From positions 1 to 25,984 of the forward strand of contig CALGRR010000084.1 in NCBI GenBank assembly GCA_937880805.1: a stretch of 25,984 nucleotides of DNA. Direction: 5' to 3'. The stretch's first letter is position 1, and each line of letters starts with the position of its first letter. Origin of the DNA: an uncultured Clostridia bacterium (GTDB taxonomy: Bacteria; Bacillota; Clostridia; Oscillospirales; Acutalibacteraceae). Shown piece by piece: positions 15,495 to 23,370 of the stretch. Made by a program: the position numbers and the translations under genes. The notes under the pieces were generated by a model. That model searched no databases. It had not been told where the DNA came from and saw nothing but the letters and a program-made list of their open reading frames with translations.

Positions 15495-16919
15495 TTATTT
15501 GGAAACACTTTTTGAAACAATGAACGAATATCCGTCGCTTCTTCCGAGCTGTTTCCGGCTCATTTTTTCGATTTTGAACACAAGCTTCAGGAAGGTGTTG
15601 GTCTGCTCACACATAAGGTCTTGGTCAAATTTTTCCATTTCGTGAGTTTCACTTTCGGCACACAGATAATACGGTGCCGGAACAAGACAAATTCCGGGCA
15701 CCCCCATTGTAAAGAAATTCTGTCCCTCTCCGAAATGCAGAAGATTGTGCCCCCTTAAAGTCATTGTTCTCACATTTTTTCTTTCTTCTTTAACCGTATC
15801 TATATAAAGCTTATCCATTATTTTATTTCCCGTGTAAACAAGCTCAAGATCCGGCTTTCCCGTATAAACATACTCATCCTCAACAGTTCTCCATTCCTTG
15901 CAGCCGAGATGCTCGGGAGTTAAATTTGCAACGCATTTAAGATGACCGTGCTTTCCGTCCCATAAATCACGGTGCATAGCCATCCATTTGGAGGCCGACT
16001 GGAAAGAGCCGGTTGAAATATCCCTGAAGGAGGGCAGACGGAAATGACCGGTTGTAAAAACAAAGATATGAGTTCTTTCAAGCTCAATATCTTTCAATGC
16101 CCTCATAAGCTCAAGAATTGCAATCGGACCGTTTTCTTCTATACAGTTAGGGCCGTCGGTGTGAGTATTGACAATAACCGATTCTCCGTTGCTTTTGCCC
16201 TTCTTTATGCAGTAAAATGATTCGGTATATGCATTTTCTTCAAGCTCTGCATCAAGCACAAGATTTGCACGCTTCTTCTGTTTTGCTGCCTGAATGAGCT
16301 TTTTTCCTTCTGTTTCATTTACCCATAATATCGGCAGATTCTGATATTCCAGAATAAACGGCAGATACTGACCGTTAACACAGTCGTCATTCAGATTTTT
16401 CCATATAAACACAGCTGCTTTCGCCTTGCCTGCCTTGGCAAGCATACCGTAAATAAACTTAACAAACGTTGTTATAACCGGACCCTCATAATTCGGTTCC
16501 ATTAAAGCATTCTCGGGATAAGAGGAACGCTTGCTGAATGCGAGAGTGCTCGGAATAAAATCAATATTGGATATTTCTATAACGGCAATTCTTCCTTTGA
16601 CCCTTGCGAAATCCGCCATATTTTTTATTCTGCAAAGCTCTGCGTTAATTCCGCCCTTGGGGGTTATTCCCGAATAAGGATGAACGGATGACACGGATAC
16701 CTCCTGCAGATTTTCGCCGAGAATTTTCAAAGAAGCTTTGTTCGCCTGCCATCTTTTAAAATAAAACGGGTCGCTGTGTATCTCAAAACCCATATCCCTG
16801 ATTTCTGATTTGAGAAAATCAATGAAAAGATTATGTGCACTGCTGCCCGTGTATCTGGGACCGAACGAATTCATTTTTTCAACGCCTCTGAGCAGATTAT
16901 CGCTTGTTATTTTATACAT
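15495..16919 (-). CDS. M28-like peptidase-fold protein with incomplete metal site
   Basis: A 474-residue protein without signal peptide. Layout: an N-terminal part starting NSFGPRYTGSSAHN, an inserted PA-like domain (about 85-225), then an M28-type zinc-peptidase core (about 240-460). The core shows VNTHTDG (first metal His, Asp) and GPIAILELMRAL, and ends in FTMGVPGICLVPAP followed by ETHEMEKFDQDL with the expected final His. However the usual bridging Asp (GADDNASG) reads CIEENG and the catalytic EE after the next strand reads TTGHF, so aminopeptidase activity is doubtful. It may be a catalytically altered hydrolase or binding protein. A GGAAAGAG site precedes the ATG. It is monocistronic. 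Confidence 0.65.
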   Translation of the reverse strand: MYKITSDNLLRGVEKMNSFGPRYTGSSAHNLFIDFLKSEIRDMGFEIHSDPFYFKRWQANKASLKILGENLQEVSVSSVHPYSGITPKGGINAELCRIKNMADFARVKGRIAVIEISNIDFIPSTLAFSKRSSYPENALMEPNYEGPVITTFVKFIYGMLAKAGKAKAAVFIWKNLNDDCVNGQYLPFILEYQNLPILWVNETEGKKLIQAAKQKKRANLVLDAELEENAYTESFYCIKKGKSNGESVIVNTHTDGPNCIEENGPIAILELMRALKDIELERTHIFVFTTGHFRLPSFRDISTGSFQSASKWMAMHRDLWDGKHGHLKCVANLTPEHLGCKEWRTVEDEYVYTGKPDLELVYTGNKIMDKLYIDTVKEERKNVRTMTLRGHNLLHFGEGQNFFTMGVPGICLVPAPYYLCAESETHEMEKFDQDLMCEQTNTFLKLVFKIEKMSRKQLGRSDGYSFIVSKSVSK

Positions 16920-17019
16920 AATTTCTCTTTCCTTTCACAACTGATTCCGCACCGAAATAACATTTAATTCTTTATTTACATTAAGAATATATTAAGAAAA
17001 TCCCTCAACTTGCCACACA

Positions 17020-17052
17020 GGGGACGGTTCCTCAAAAGATCGAACCGTCCCC
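17020..17052. repeat. GGGGACGGTTC inverted-repeat element
   Basis: Perfect 11-bp arms GGGGACGGTTC and GAACCGTCCCC around an 11-nt loop, in the 265-bp gap between the M28-like and DUF218 genes. A short T-run lies only on the plus-strand side, where there is no plus-strand gene to end. Hairpins with this core recur in intergenic regions of Clostridia (recalled, not searched). Only one copy is in this window. Confidence 0.5.
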
Positions 17053-17140
17053 CGTTTTATATGCAGTTTTTAAAAATCTCCTTTGATATATACAACACCC
17101 GAGCAGGCTTTAAAGAGTACATTTTTTTGATTAACAAGGA

Positions 17141-17177
17141 AACACCTTCACGAAGCATACCGCCCCGTGAAGGTGTT
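17141..17177 (-). terminator. Terminator after the DUF218 gene
   Basis: Perfect 12-bp arms AACACCTTCACG and CGTGAAGGTGTT with a 13-nt loop, just after the stop codon. The T-run on the minus-strand side is short (TTTCCTTGTT). Confidence 0.7.
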
Positions 17178-17184
17178 TGATATT

Positions 17185-17790
17185 TTATATTTTATTTCTG
17201 ATAAACTTATATGCCAGCTCATATGCAACAAAATATTCTCTGGCAAACCGTTTAACTGCCGAGCCCTGTGTTTTGCACGAAACACGCCCGCAGTTTTTTA
17301 TTCCGCTGAGCTTTGCAATAGCTGATGCTCTGTGAACGTGATAGCTTGATGATAAAAACGCAATTTTAATATCTGCAAGCTCTTTTTGTGAGTGATTTTT
17401 AATAATCTGCGTTCCGAATTCAAAATTTTCAAAGGTGGTTGTTGATTTATCCTCTAAAAGAATTCTGCTCTCTGCAACACCCTTTTCAATAAGATAATTC
17501 GCTATAATCTCCGCTTCTGATTTCTTCTGCTCTTTTCTGAAGCATCCTCCGCACGCAACCGCAATAACATCCGTATTCTCAACAAGATATTCTGCCGCCG
17601 CCCTCATTCTGTCAAGAAGCTGTGGAGATGGAGTTTCTTCGCCGATTATATTGCCGCCGAGAATCAGCAGATATTCGCATTTATCATTGAATTCCTTTCG
17701 TGCGTCGCTTATCACAAACGGCATATATGCCCCTGCAGTAACCGCCAGAAACGCCGCCGCACCGCCGATAATTGCTGCGGACTTTTTCAA
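17185..17790 (-). CDS. DUF218/YdcF-family membrane-anchored protein
   Basis: A membrane-anchored DUF218 (SanA/YdcF-type) protein, a family implicated in envelope function but without an agreed activity. Taking the TTG at 17788-17790 gives 201 residues, opening MKKSAAIIGG with one N-terminal hydrophobic helix (about 4-24). Family motifs are LLILGGNI, CGGCFRKEQKKSEAEIIANY, SRILLEDKSTTTFEN and SSSYHVHRA. GGAG stands eight bases before the TTG; the ATG at 17811 lies inside the end of the DUF2804 gene without a ribosome site. It directly follows that gene and is probably cotranscribed. Confidence 0.82.
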   Translation of the reverse strand: MKKSAAIIGGAAAFLAVTAGAYMPFVISDARKEFNDKCEYLLILGGNIIGEETPSPQLLDRMRAAAEYLVENTDVIAVACGGCFRKEQKKSEAEIIANYLIEKGVAESRILLEDKSTTTFENFEFGTQIIKNHSQKELADIKIAFLSSSYHVHRASAIAKLSGIKNCGRVSCKTQGSAVKRFAREYFVAYELAYKFIRNKI

Positions 17791-17804
17791 GAGAACCACT
17801 CCTT

Positions 17805-18899
17805 TTACCATCTGTTTTCAACATATTCGCAGAAGGTAAACAAATCCTTTATTTCAATCTTGGTTCCGTCATCAAGGGTTACATCTCCGTTCCAGATTCC
17901 GTAAACCTGATGACAGTTCATTCTGCCCACCTTAAAATCAACATCCGTGTGGTTATCCAGTGTTGGCTTCATTGTCATATTGAATCTGCCGTCTTCCGAA
18001 ATAAACTTCCACTCCTCAAGGAATCTGCCTTTAGGGAACTTCTCAACATCAACAGCACCGATTTTATGTATCTTTCCGTCATAGAAAATGCAGGTTTCCG
18101 TGGCATTGCTTTCATTGCCGATTGCCCAGGTTATTTCAAAGCCCAGAAGATGCTTTTCGCCGTTTGCATCGGTTATATACTGACTGCCGTTGCCCCAATA
18201 CCAAACCATTTTATGAACGGTGTTAACTCTGCCCCAGTCAAGCGAGCAGAATGCCTTGTCTTTTGAAAATTCATATTCAATATCGCCGAAAACAAATTTG
18301 CCCTCACACGGCATACAAAGCTGCTTTGTGGTCATAAAATACTTGGTATCGTCGCCGTCAAACGGGAAGATTGTTGTTATTGCTTCAAGACCCTCGGGAA
18401 TATCCATTCTGGCATTGACTTCAACATCCTTGCCCTTGTATTTGCCTTTATAATAAAGAGTTCTTTCGGTTTCCTTTGTGTTGAAATCAATTTCGGTTTT
18501 TCCTATTTTATCCTTGAATCTGCTCGGTGCATCGGGTTTAGAATGCGAAACATGCTTATTCGCACCAAGGAAATACTGCATTGAATCGCAGATTACCTCA
18601 CCCGTTTTTAAGTTAAGCAATTTTGCACCGGTATAACCGCCCACATTGATATTCGCAAAGCTCACAAGAATCTGCATTTTATCGTCAAATATAGTGAAAA
18701 AATCCCACTCCTTGCGGCTCATTATGCCCGTTTTAACATAGTCACGGTTATATTCAAAAAGATATTTTCTTGCCCAGCCTTTTGCAAGCAGCTTGCCGTC
18801 GGGCGAAAGCAAGGGAGTTGGTTCGGTGTATTCGGTTTGCTTTGATTTTTCTTTCCAATCCTTAAAAGGAATATAGGTTCTTTGCAATTCATTTTTCAT
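17805..18899 (-). CDS. DUF2804 family protein
   Basis: A 364-residue protein of the DUF2804 family, function unknown. No signal peptide or membrane segment is visible. Family-like features are LLSPDGKLLAKGWARKYLFE near the start, KEWDFFTIFDDKMQI, the KAFCSLDWGRVNTVHKMVWYWGNGS core and the ending CHQVYGIWNGDVTLDDGT. The many Trp/Tyr residues and strand-rich pattern suggest a beta-sandwich that could bind lipid or carbohydrate (inference). ATG at 18897-18899 is preceded by GGTGA; a GTG three codons upstream is an alternative. It is the first gene of a likely operon with the DUF218 gene. Confidence 0.8.
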   Translation of the reverse strand: MKNELQRTYIPFKDWKEKSKQTEYTEPTPLLSPDGKLLAKGWARKYLFEYNRDYVKTGIMSRKEWDFFTIFDDKMQILVSFANINVGGYTGAKLLNLKTGEVICDSMQYFLGANKHVSHSKPDAPSRFKDKIGKTEIDFNTKETERTLYYKGKYKGKDVEVNARMDIPEGLEAITTIFPFDGDDTKYFMTTKQLCMPCEGKFVFGDIEYEFSKDKAFCSLDWGRVNTVHKMVWYWGNGSQYITDANGEKHLLGFEITWAIGNESNATETCIFYDGKIHKIGAVDVEKFPKGRFLEEWKFISEDGRFNMTMKPTLDNHTDVDFKVGRMNCHQVYGIWNGDVTLDDGTKIEIKDLFTFCEYVENRW

Positions 18900-18966
18900 T
18901 ATCTTCACCGCCGATTGCTTTTTTCTTTATTATAGATGCTTTTGCATAAAAAGTAAATAAAAAAAT

Positions 18967-18991
18967 AACCCGAAGAATAAATCTTCGGGTT
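18967..18991 (-). terminator. Terminator after the Gfo/Idh/MocA gene
   Basis: Perfect 9-bp arms AACCCGAAG and CTTCGGGTT with a 7-nt loop, followed on the minus strand by a T-rich run (ATTTTTTT). Confidence 0.88.
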
Positions 18992-19001
18992 AACTTTGTA
19001 A

Positions 19002-20009
19002 TCAGAAATTATAGTCGGGCTTAACAATCTTGCCGGTTGTTGCCGATTCAACGATTGCAAGGCAAACCTCAACGGTTTTTGCACCCTCGCGTGCATCTGT
19101 TGCAACGGGCTTATCATTGATAATTGCATCTGCAAAAACCTCAAATTCCTTGGCGGCATTGTGGTTATTAACCTCAACCTCAATTATTTCGGGTTCTTTT
19201 GTAACCTGCTTTTCATCAACGGTAAAGAGGGTCAATGTGGGTGAAGTGTTATCACAGATAATTGTGCCCTTTGTGCCGTAAATAACAGTTCTCATTGTGT
19301 AGTCACGCTTACAGCCCGTTGAAACAAACACCTTGCCCGCAAGGTTATCATCAAATTTCATAATTGCGATTGTTGCATCGTCATAAGCAACGTGAGGCAA
19401 AAGCTTATGTGTGCCGTAAGCAAAAACCTCCACGGGGTCGCCTGCAAGCCATCTCAGCAAATCAACTGCGTGGCAGCCGCCGCCGATTACTCCGTGACGC
19501 TTGGGGTCGCAACGCCAGGGCTCCTGAATTAACATATAATCGTGTGCATATTCGGATTCAACAAAATAAAGCTCACCGATTGTTCCCGCATCAATGATTT
19601 CCTTTGCCTTTTCAAAAGAAGGAGTAAATCTGCAAATCTGACCAACCATAAACTTGCAGCCCGATTCATCGGCAACCTTAACGATTTCTTCAATATCCTC
19701 TCTTGTAAGTGCAAGGGGCTTCTCGCAAAGCACGTGCTTGCCCGAGCGGAGCAAATCGCAGGCAACCTTTTTATGCTGCTGGTCGGGAATTGCAACGGTA
19801 ACAACATTGATTTCCTTGTTGTTCACAATATCCATATAATCGGTTACCCATTTTTCTTCGGGAATACTATATCTTTCACCTGCAAAACGAAGGTTTTCTT
19901 CATTGCAGTCACATATTGCCGCAATTTCAGCGCCGTAGCTCATTGCACCCTCAACGTGTGACATACCGAATTTCATACCTATGTTTGCAACCACTAATTT
20001 CTTTTCCAT
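19002..20009 (-). CDS. Gfo/Idh/MocA family NAD(P)-dependent oxidoreductase
   Basis: A 335-residue cytosolic dehydrogenase of the Gfo/Idh/MocA family, acting on a sugar, inositol or related polyol; the substrate cannot be told from sequence. The N-terminal Rossmann domain covers about 1-120, with CEKPLA (EKP at 96-98) as the hallmark; the C-terminal alpha/beta domain carries GGGCHAVDLLRWL with the conserved His180 and Asp183. The nucleotide motif near residue 10 (NIGMKFGMSH) departs from GxGxxG. AAGGAG precedes the ATG. It stands alone between its own promoter and terminator, so no pathway is implied by neighbours. Confidence 0.9.
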   Translation of the reverse strand: MEKKLVVANIGMKFGMSHVEGAMSYGAEIAAICDCNEENLRFAGERYSIPEEKWVTDYMDIVNNKEINVVTVAIPDQQHKKVACDLLRSGKHVLCEKPLALTREDIEEIVKVADESGCKFMVGQICRFTPSFEKAKEIIDAGTIGELYFVESEYAHDYMLIQEPWRCDPKRHGVIGGGCHAVDLLRWLAGDPVEVFAYGTHKLLPHVAYDDATIAIMKFDDNLAGKVFVSTGCKRDYTMRTVIYGTKGTIICDNTSPTLTLFTVDEKQVTKEPEIIEVEVNNHNAAKEFEVFADAIINDKPVATDAREGAKTVEVCLAIVESATTGKIVKPDYNF

Positions 20010-20038
20010 AGCAAATCTCCTTTGAACATAATACTGAT

Positions 20039-20067
20039 ATATTACAATAAATAAAAGTTGCTGTCAA
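20039..20067 (-). promoter_or_regulatory. Promoter of the Gfo/Idh/MocA gene
   Basis: Minus-strand TTGACA (20062-20067), 17-bp spacer, TAATAT (20039-20044), 30 bp before the ATG. Confidence 0.72.
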
Positions 20068-20080
20068 TAATTCCTGCTTG

Positions 20081-20989
20081 TTACACAACCGTCAGATTAT
20101 TTTTATTCTTGATTTTAACACCTTTGATATTTGTGAAAAACAGCTTGACTTGCTTATATCCGTAATCTTTGGGATTAAACCGCGGATATTTTTTCTTTAC
20201 CTTTTGATTCAGCTCTCCGATATTTATGCATTTCTTTTTTGAATTTGAAATTATATCAATAACAAACCTTTCAATTTCTTCTCTCTTCTTTGAGCTTTTA
20301 TATTTCACTTTTATTGTGCAGTTATCTTTTTCAACGATCAACTCAAACACATCGGAAAACAGCTCCATAAACTTTGAAAACTTGGAACATCCGTAATTGC
20401 GGCTGTCAAAATCAGGATATTTTTTCTGAAGCTTTTCTTTAATAACTCCCAGATTTTCCGTGAAACCGTCTTTTGCTTCCAGAACAGCAATTATTTCTTT
20501 CTTAATATCTTCAACAGGTGTAATCTCGTTATCAATAATTGATTCATCTGTGCTTTCATCAATTACATCCAGATACTGAAATTTATCAAAAGCATTGACG
20601 AAAGGCTGAGATGCCTTGCTTTCACCCATTCCTATAACAGTTTTGCCCTCCTGCCTTATACGCGATGCGAGCCTTGTGAAATCGCTGTCGCTTGAAGCAA
20701 TGCAAAAAATATCAACGGGATTATTATATAATATATCCATTGCATCAATCACAAGGGCAATATCAGAGGAGTTTTTGCCGATGCTGTTCTGATACTGCTG
20801 AACGGGAATTATTGCATATTTCTGAACGGGAGCAATCCATGAGGATGTTTTTTCTGTTGATAAATCACCGTACAGCTTTCTAACCGTAACCTTTCCCCAT
20901 TCCTTCAACTCATCAAAAATTGTATCAACATATTTATAAGAAATATTTTCCGCATCAATAAGCAACGCTATGTTCTTTTGATTATCCAT
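20081..20989 (-). CDS. NYN (PIN-like) nuclease with two OST-HTH/LOTUS domains
   Basis: A 302-residue predicted RNA-processing protein. Residues 1-135 are a NYN/LabA-type PIN-like nuclease domain with acidic residues Asp12 (LLIDAENIS), Asp76/Asp82 (SDIALVIDAMD) and Asp101/Asp103 (ASSDSDF). A linker with an acidic stretch follows. Residues about 158-220 and 236-300 are two tandem OST-HTH (LOTUS) RNA-binding domains sharing a KKYPxFxxxxYG motif (KKYPDFDSRNYG, KKYPRFNPKDYG). The combination is known in bacteria, but targets are unknown. GGAG lies eight bases before the ATG. It has its own promoter and no obvious partner. Confidence 0.88.
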   Translation of the reverse strand: MDNQKNIALLIDAENISYKYVDTIFDELKEWGKVTVRKLYGDLSTEKTSSWIAPVQKYAIIPVQQYQNSIGKNSSDIALVIDAMDILYNNPVDIFCIASSDSDFTRLASRIRQEGKTVIGMGESKASQPFVNAFDKFQYLDVIDESTDESIIDNEITPVEDIKKEIIAVLEAKDGFTENLGVIKEKLQKKYPDFDSRNYGCSKFSKFMELFSDVFELIVEKDNCTIKVKYKSSKKREEIERFVIDIISNSKKKCINIGELNQKVKKKYPRFNPKDYGYKQVKLFFTNIKGVKIKNKNNLTVV

Positions 20990-21017
20990 AAAAAAACTCC
21001 TTATTTGTATTAATTCA

Positions 21018-21045
21018 ATTATATCCCGTTTCAGAAAAAATGCAA
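21018..21045 (-). promoter_or_regulatory. Promoter of the NYN-LOTUS gene
   Basis: Minus-strand TTGCAT (21040-21045), 16-bp spacer, TATAAT (21018-21023). It lies immediately after the aldolase terminator. Confidence 0.55.
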
Positions 21046-21050
21046 TAAAA

Positions 21051-21087
21051 AATCCGAACGCCTCGCCGAAAGTGAGATGCTCGGATT
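21051..21087 (-). terminator. Terminator after fructose-bisphosphate aldolase
   Basis: Outer arms AATCCGA and TCGGATT enclose a GC-rich inner stem; on the minus strand TTTTTTATTG follows. The stem core is shared with the terminators at 24375 and 25597. Confidence 0.82.
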
Positions 21088-21103
21088 TGTATTTTGTATG
21101 AAA

Positions 21104-21970
21104 TTATGCTTTGTTTGCTGAACCGAAGAGTTCAATCTTTTCTCTTACGCAAGCCTTGATTGCTTCTGCACCGGGAGCAAGAAGCTTTCTGGGGTCAAAG
21201 CCCTTACCCTGAAGGTCTTTGCCTTCTTCAATATACTTTCTTGTTGCTTCCTGGAATGCAAGCTGGCATTCTGTGTTAACATTGATCTTGGAAACGCCGA
21301 GAGAGATAGCCTTCTTGATCATATCAGCAGGGATACCTGTGCCGCCGTGGAGAACAAGAGGCATTGTGCCGGTCTTTTCCTGAACTGCTGCAAGAGTATC
21401 GAATGAAAGACCTGCCCAGTTTTCGGGATATTTACCGTGGATGTTGCCGATACCTGCTGCAAGCATTGTAACGCCAAGGTCAGCAATCATCTTGCATTCG
21501 TTGGGGTCTGCACATTCGCCTGCACCTACAACGCCGTCTTCTTCGCCGCCGATTGAGCCAACCTCAGCTTCAATCGAAAGACCTTTTTCTTCGCAGATTG
21601 CAACTAATTCCTTTGTCTTTTCTATATTTTCATCAATAGGATAGTGAGAACCGTCAAACATAATTGAGCTGAAGCCTGCTTCGATGCAAGCCTTTGCACC
21701 TTCATATGAACCGTGGTCAAGATGAAGAGCAACGGGAACTGTGATGTTAAGTCCTTCAAGCATACCTTCAACCATACCAACAACGGTCTTGTATCCGCAC
21801 ATATATTTACCTGCACCTTCAGATACACCAAGGATAACGGGTGAATTCATTTCCTGTGCAGTAAGAAGAATTGACTTTGTCCATTCAAGGTTATTGATAT
21901 TGAACTGACCAACAGCATAGTGGCCTGCCTTTGCTTTTGTGAGCATTTCTTTTGCATTTACTAATGGCAT
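21104..21970 (-). CDS. fba: Class II fructose-bisphosphate aldolase
   Basis: A zinc-dependent aldolase splitting fructose-1,6-bisphosphate into DHAP and glyceraldehyde-3-phosphate in glycolysis/gluconeogenesis. The 288-residue protein shows VALHLDHG with catalytic Asp85 and metal His86, SIMFDGSHYP, EAEVGSIGGEEDG, the metal His178 in GNIHGKYP, and LVLHGGTGIP with His208 and the phosphate loop; KINVNTECQLAF follows. The ATG at 21968-21970 is chosen because an upstream GTG lies only two bases from the GGAG ribosome site. Monocistronic with strong promoter and terminator, as expected for a highly expressed enzyme. Tagatose-bisphosphate aldolases are close relatives, but the context gives no reason to prefer them. 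Confidence 0.93.
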   Translation of the reverse strand: MPLVNAKEMLTKAKAGHYAVGQFNINNLEWTKSILLTAQEMNSPVILGVSEGAGKYMCGYKTVVGMVEGMLEGLNITVPVALHLDHGSYEGAKACIEAGFSSIMFDGSHYPIDENIEKTKELVAICEEKGLSIEAEVGSIGGEEDGVVGAGECADPNECKMIADLGVTMLAAGIGNIHGKYPENWAGLSFDTLAAVQEKTGTMPLVLHGGTGIPADMIKKAISLGVSKINVNTECQLAFQEATRKYIEEGKDLQGKGFDPRKLLAPGAEAIKACVREKIELFGSANKA

Positions 21971-22005
21971 AATTTTACACACTCCTATAAAATTTCATCG
22001 CAAAT

Positions 22006-22034
22006 ATTATATATCACTAACACTTAACTGTCAA
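22006..22034 (-). promoter_or_regulatory. Strong sigma-A promoter of fba
   Basis: Consensus TTGACA (22029-22034), 17-bp spacer and consensus TATAAT (22006-22011) on the minus strand. Confidence 0.85.
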
Positions 22035-22046
22035 GCACAAATGTTA

Positions 22047-23279
22047 TTATACTCTCGTAAACACATAATAATTTGTGTCATATCCGCCATATCGGTAATC
22101 TCCGCTTTTCCACTCGATTATCATATAATCACAGCCGTCAACATTTCTGATTTCATATTCGCAGGCAGACCAATTCCATTTGCGAAGAAGATAATTCTTA
22201 GTCCACACAACCTTGTTGTCACCCTCAAAAACATCATCCTCATAAACGCATTGACAGCCGCCGTTTTCAAAGAATTCAATTTCTTTGAAATATAAATCTT
22301 CAATCGGCTCAGCTTCTGTTGTAAATTCAGATTTTCCGCCCTGCCAACCAAGAAACGAATGTGCTCTCCATTTTCCCAAAACTCTTTTATCATCAACAAA
22401 AGGCTTATCAATATCGTCTTTCCTTGCTATTTCTTCCGCGGTGTATCTGTTGCTGTCAAGCTTTTTCAAAACAAGGCATGTGGGTTTTCCGCCCCGTGTA
22501 TATTCATACTCCTTTAGATTAACAAACATAAATAAATCTTCGCCGATTTGCTCTGTTTCATATTCATTATTAACCGGAGAATTAAGATAGCCTTTCGTCC
22601 AGCTGTAAGACCAGTATTTCTCACCATCTGGAAGAAAATACAAATACTTTTGTTCATCACCGTAAAAATTCTTAACACAGAAAAGATTATCATAAAAATC
22701 CTCTTTAACGGCATAAATTCCGATAATTTCCCATTTACCGATAACCTCTTCATCATTAACAAACGGTAATTCTTTTTCAGGCGGGTCAGTTTCTTCACCG
22801 AGTTTAACAACATCGCAGGATATTTCATCCGCACCTATTCTGTATTGAGATACACGCTGATAGTCAGCTGCTTTTATTTCTGCTTCCGCAATAGTGCATA
22901 ACTCCATTGCTTCAAAGTCTGACCGATGCTTAAAAATTGCTTTTCCGTTTTCAAAAAAAATATCTGTCTTTGTCATCATAAGCTTTGCCTCCTTCAGGTT
23001 TTTCAAAGCAAAAAGAAACATTTTTTCTTTCTTTTCAAAAATTTCCGTTATTTCTTCATTTATACCTTCAGAAGAAATAATCTTTCTGATTTCCTGCAAA
23101 GAGAATCCGGCATTTTTCAACGCCGTAATCCGATGAAAAACAAGAATTTGCTCCGAAGAATAATATCGGTATCCGGAAAATCTGTCAATATGCTCCGGCA
23201 TAAGAAGCTTTTCCTTATCATAATGACGCAAAACGCTTATTTTAGTTCCGCACATTTTTGCAAACTCACCTATTTTCAT
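22047..23279 (-). CDS. MerR-family regulator with tandem lipocalin-like C-terminal repeats
   Basis: A 410-residue transcription regulator. Residues 1-70 are a MerR winged helix (MKIGEFAKMCGTKISVLRHY, then SGYRYYSSEQI), and about 75-110 the dimerisation coiled coil. The rest is unusual: two related beta-rich units begin FVNDEEVIGKW (173-183) and FVDDKRVLGKW (294-304), each with a WTKxYL segment and a terminal Tyr-rich strand. Similar lipocalin-like modules occur fused to M56/BlaR1-type sensors in Clostridia (recalled). They probably bind a hydrophobic ligand. The ATG at 23277-23279 is nine bases after AAGGAG; an ATG seven codons upstream lies before that site. It has its own promoter with MerR-style 19-bp spacing, suggesting autoregulation. 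Confidence 0.8.
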   Translation of the reverse strand: MKIGEFAKMCGTKISVLRHYDKEKLLMPEHIDRFSGYRYYSSEQILVFHRITALKNAGFSLQEIRKIISSEGINEEITEIFEKKEKMFLFALKNLKEAKLMMTKTDIFFENGKAIFKHRSDFEAMELCTIAEAEIKAADYQRVSQYRIGADEISCDVVKLGEETDPPEKELPFVNDEEVIGKWEIIGIYAVKEDFYDNLFCVKNFYGDEQKYLYFLPDGEKYWSYSWTKGYLNSPVNNEYETEQIGEDLFMFVNLKEYEYTRGGKPTCLVLKKLDSNRYTAEEIARKDDIDKPFVDDKRVLGKWRAHSFLGWQGGKSEFTTEAEPIEDLYFKEIEFFENGGCQCVYEDDVFEGDNKVVWTKNYLLRKWNWSACEYEIRNVDGCDYMIIEWKSGDYRYGGYDTNYYVFTRV

Positions 23280-23322
23280 CTGCATATTCTCCTTTCGCAT
23301 TTATAAGGCACCTTATGACTAT

Positions 23323-23353
23323 AATATAAACCTAAAGTAAAGTTGAGAGTCAA
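23323..23353 (-). promoter_or_regulatory. MerR-type promoter with 19-bp spacer
   Basis: Minus-strand TTGACT (23348-23353) and TATATT (23323-23328) are 19 bp apart; the spacer CTCAACTTTACTTTAGGTT contains an imperfect dyad. Over-long spacers with a dyad are the hallmark of promoters activated by MerR-family proteins through DNA distortion, so the gene downstream probably controls itself. Confidence 0.65.
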
Positions 23354-23370
23354 GAGAAAAATTAATTTTA

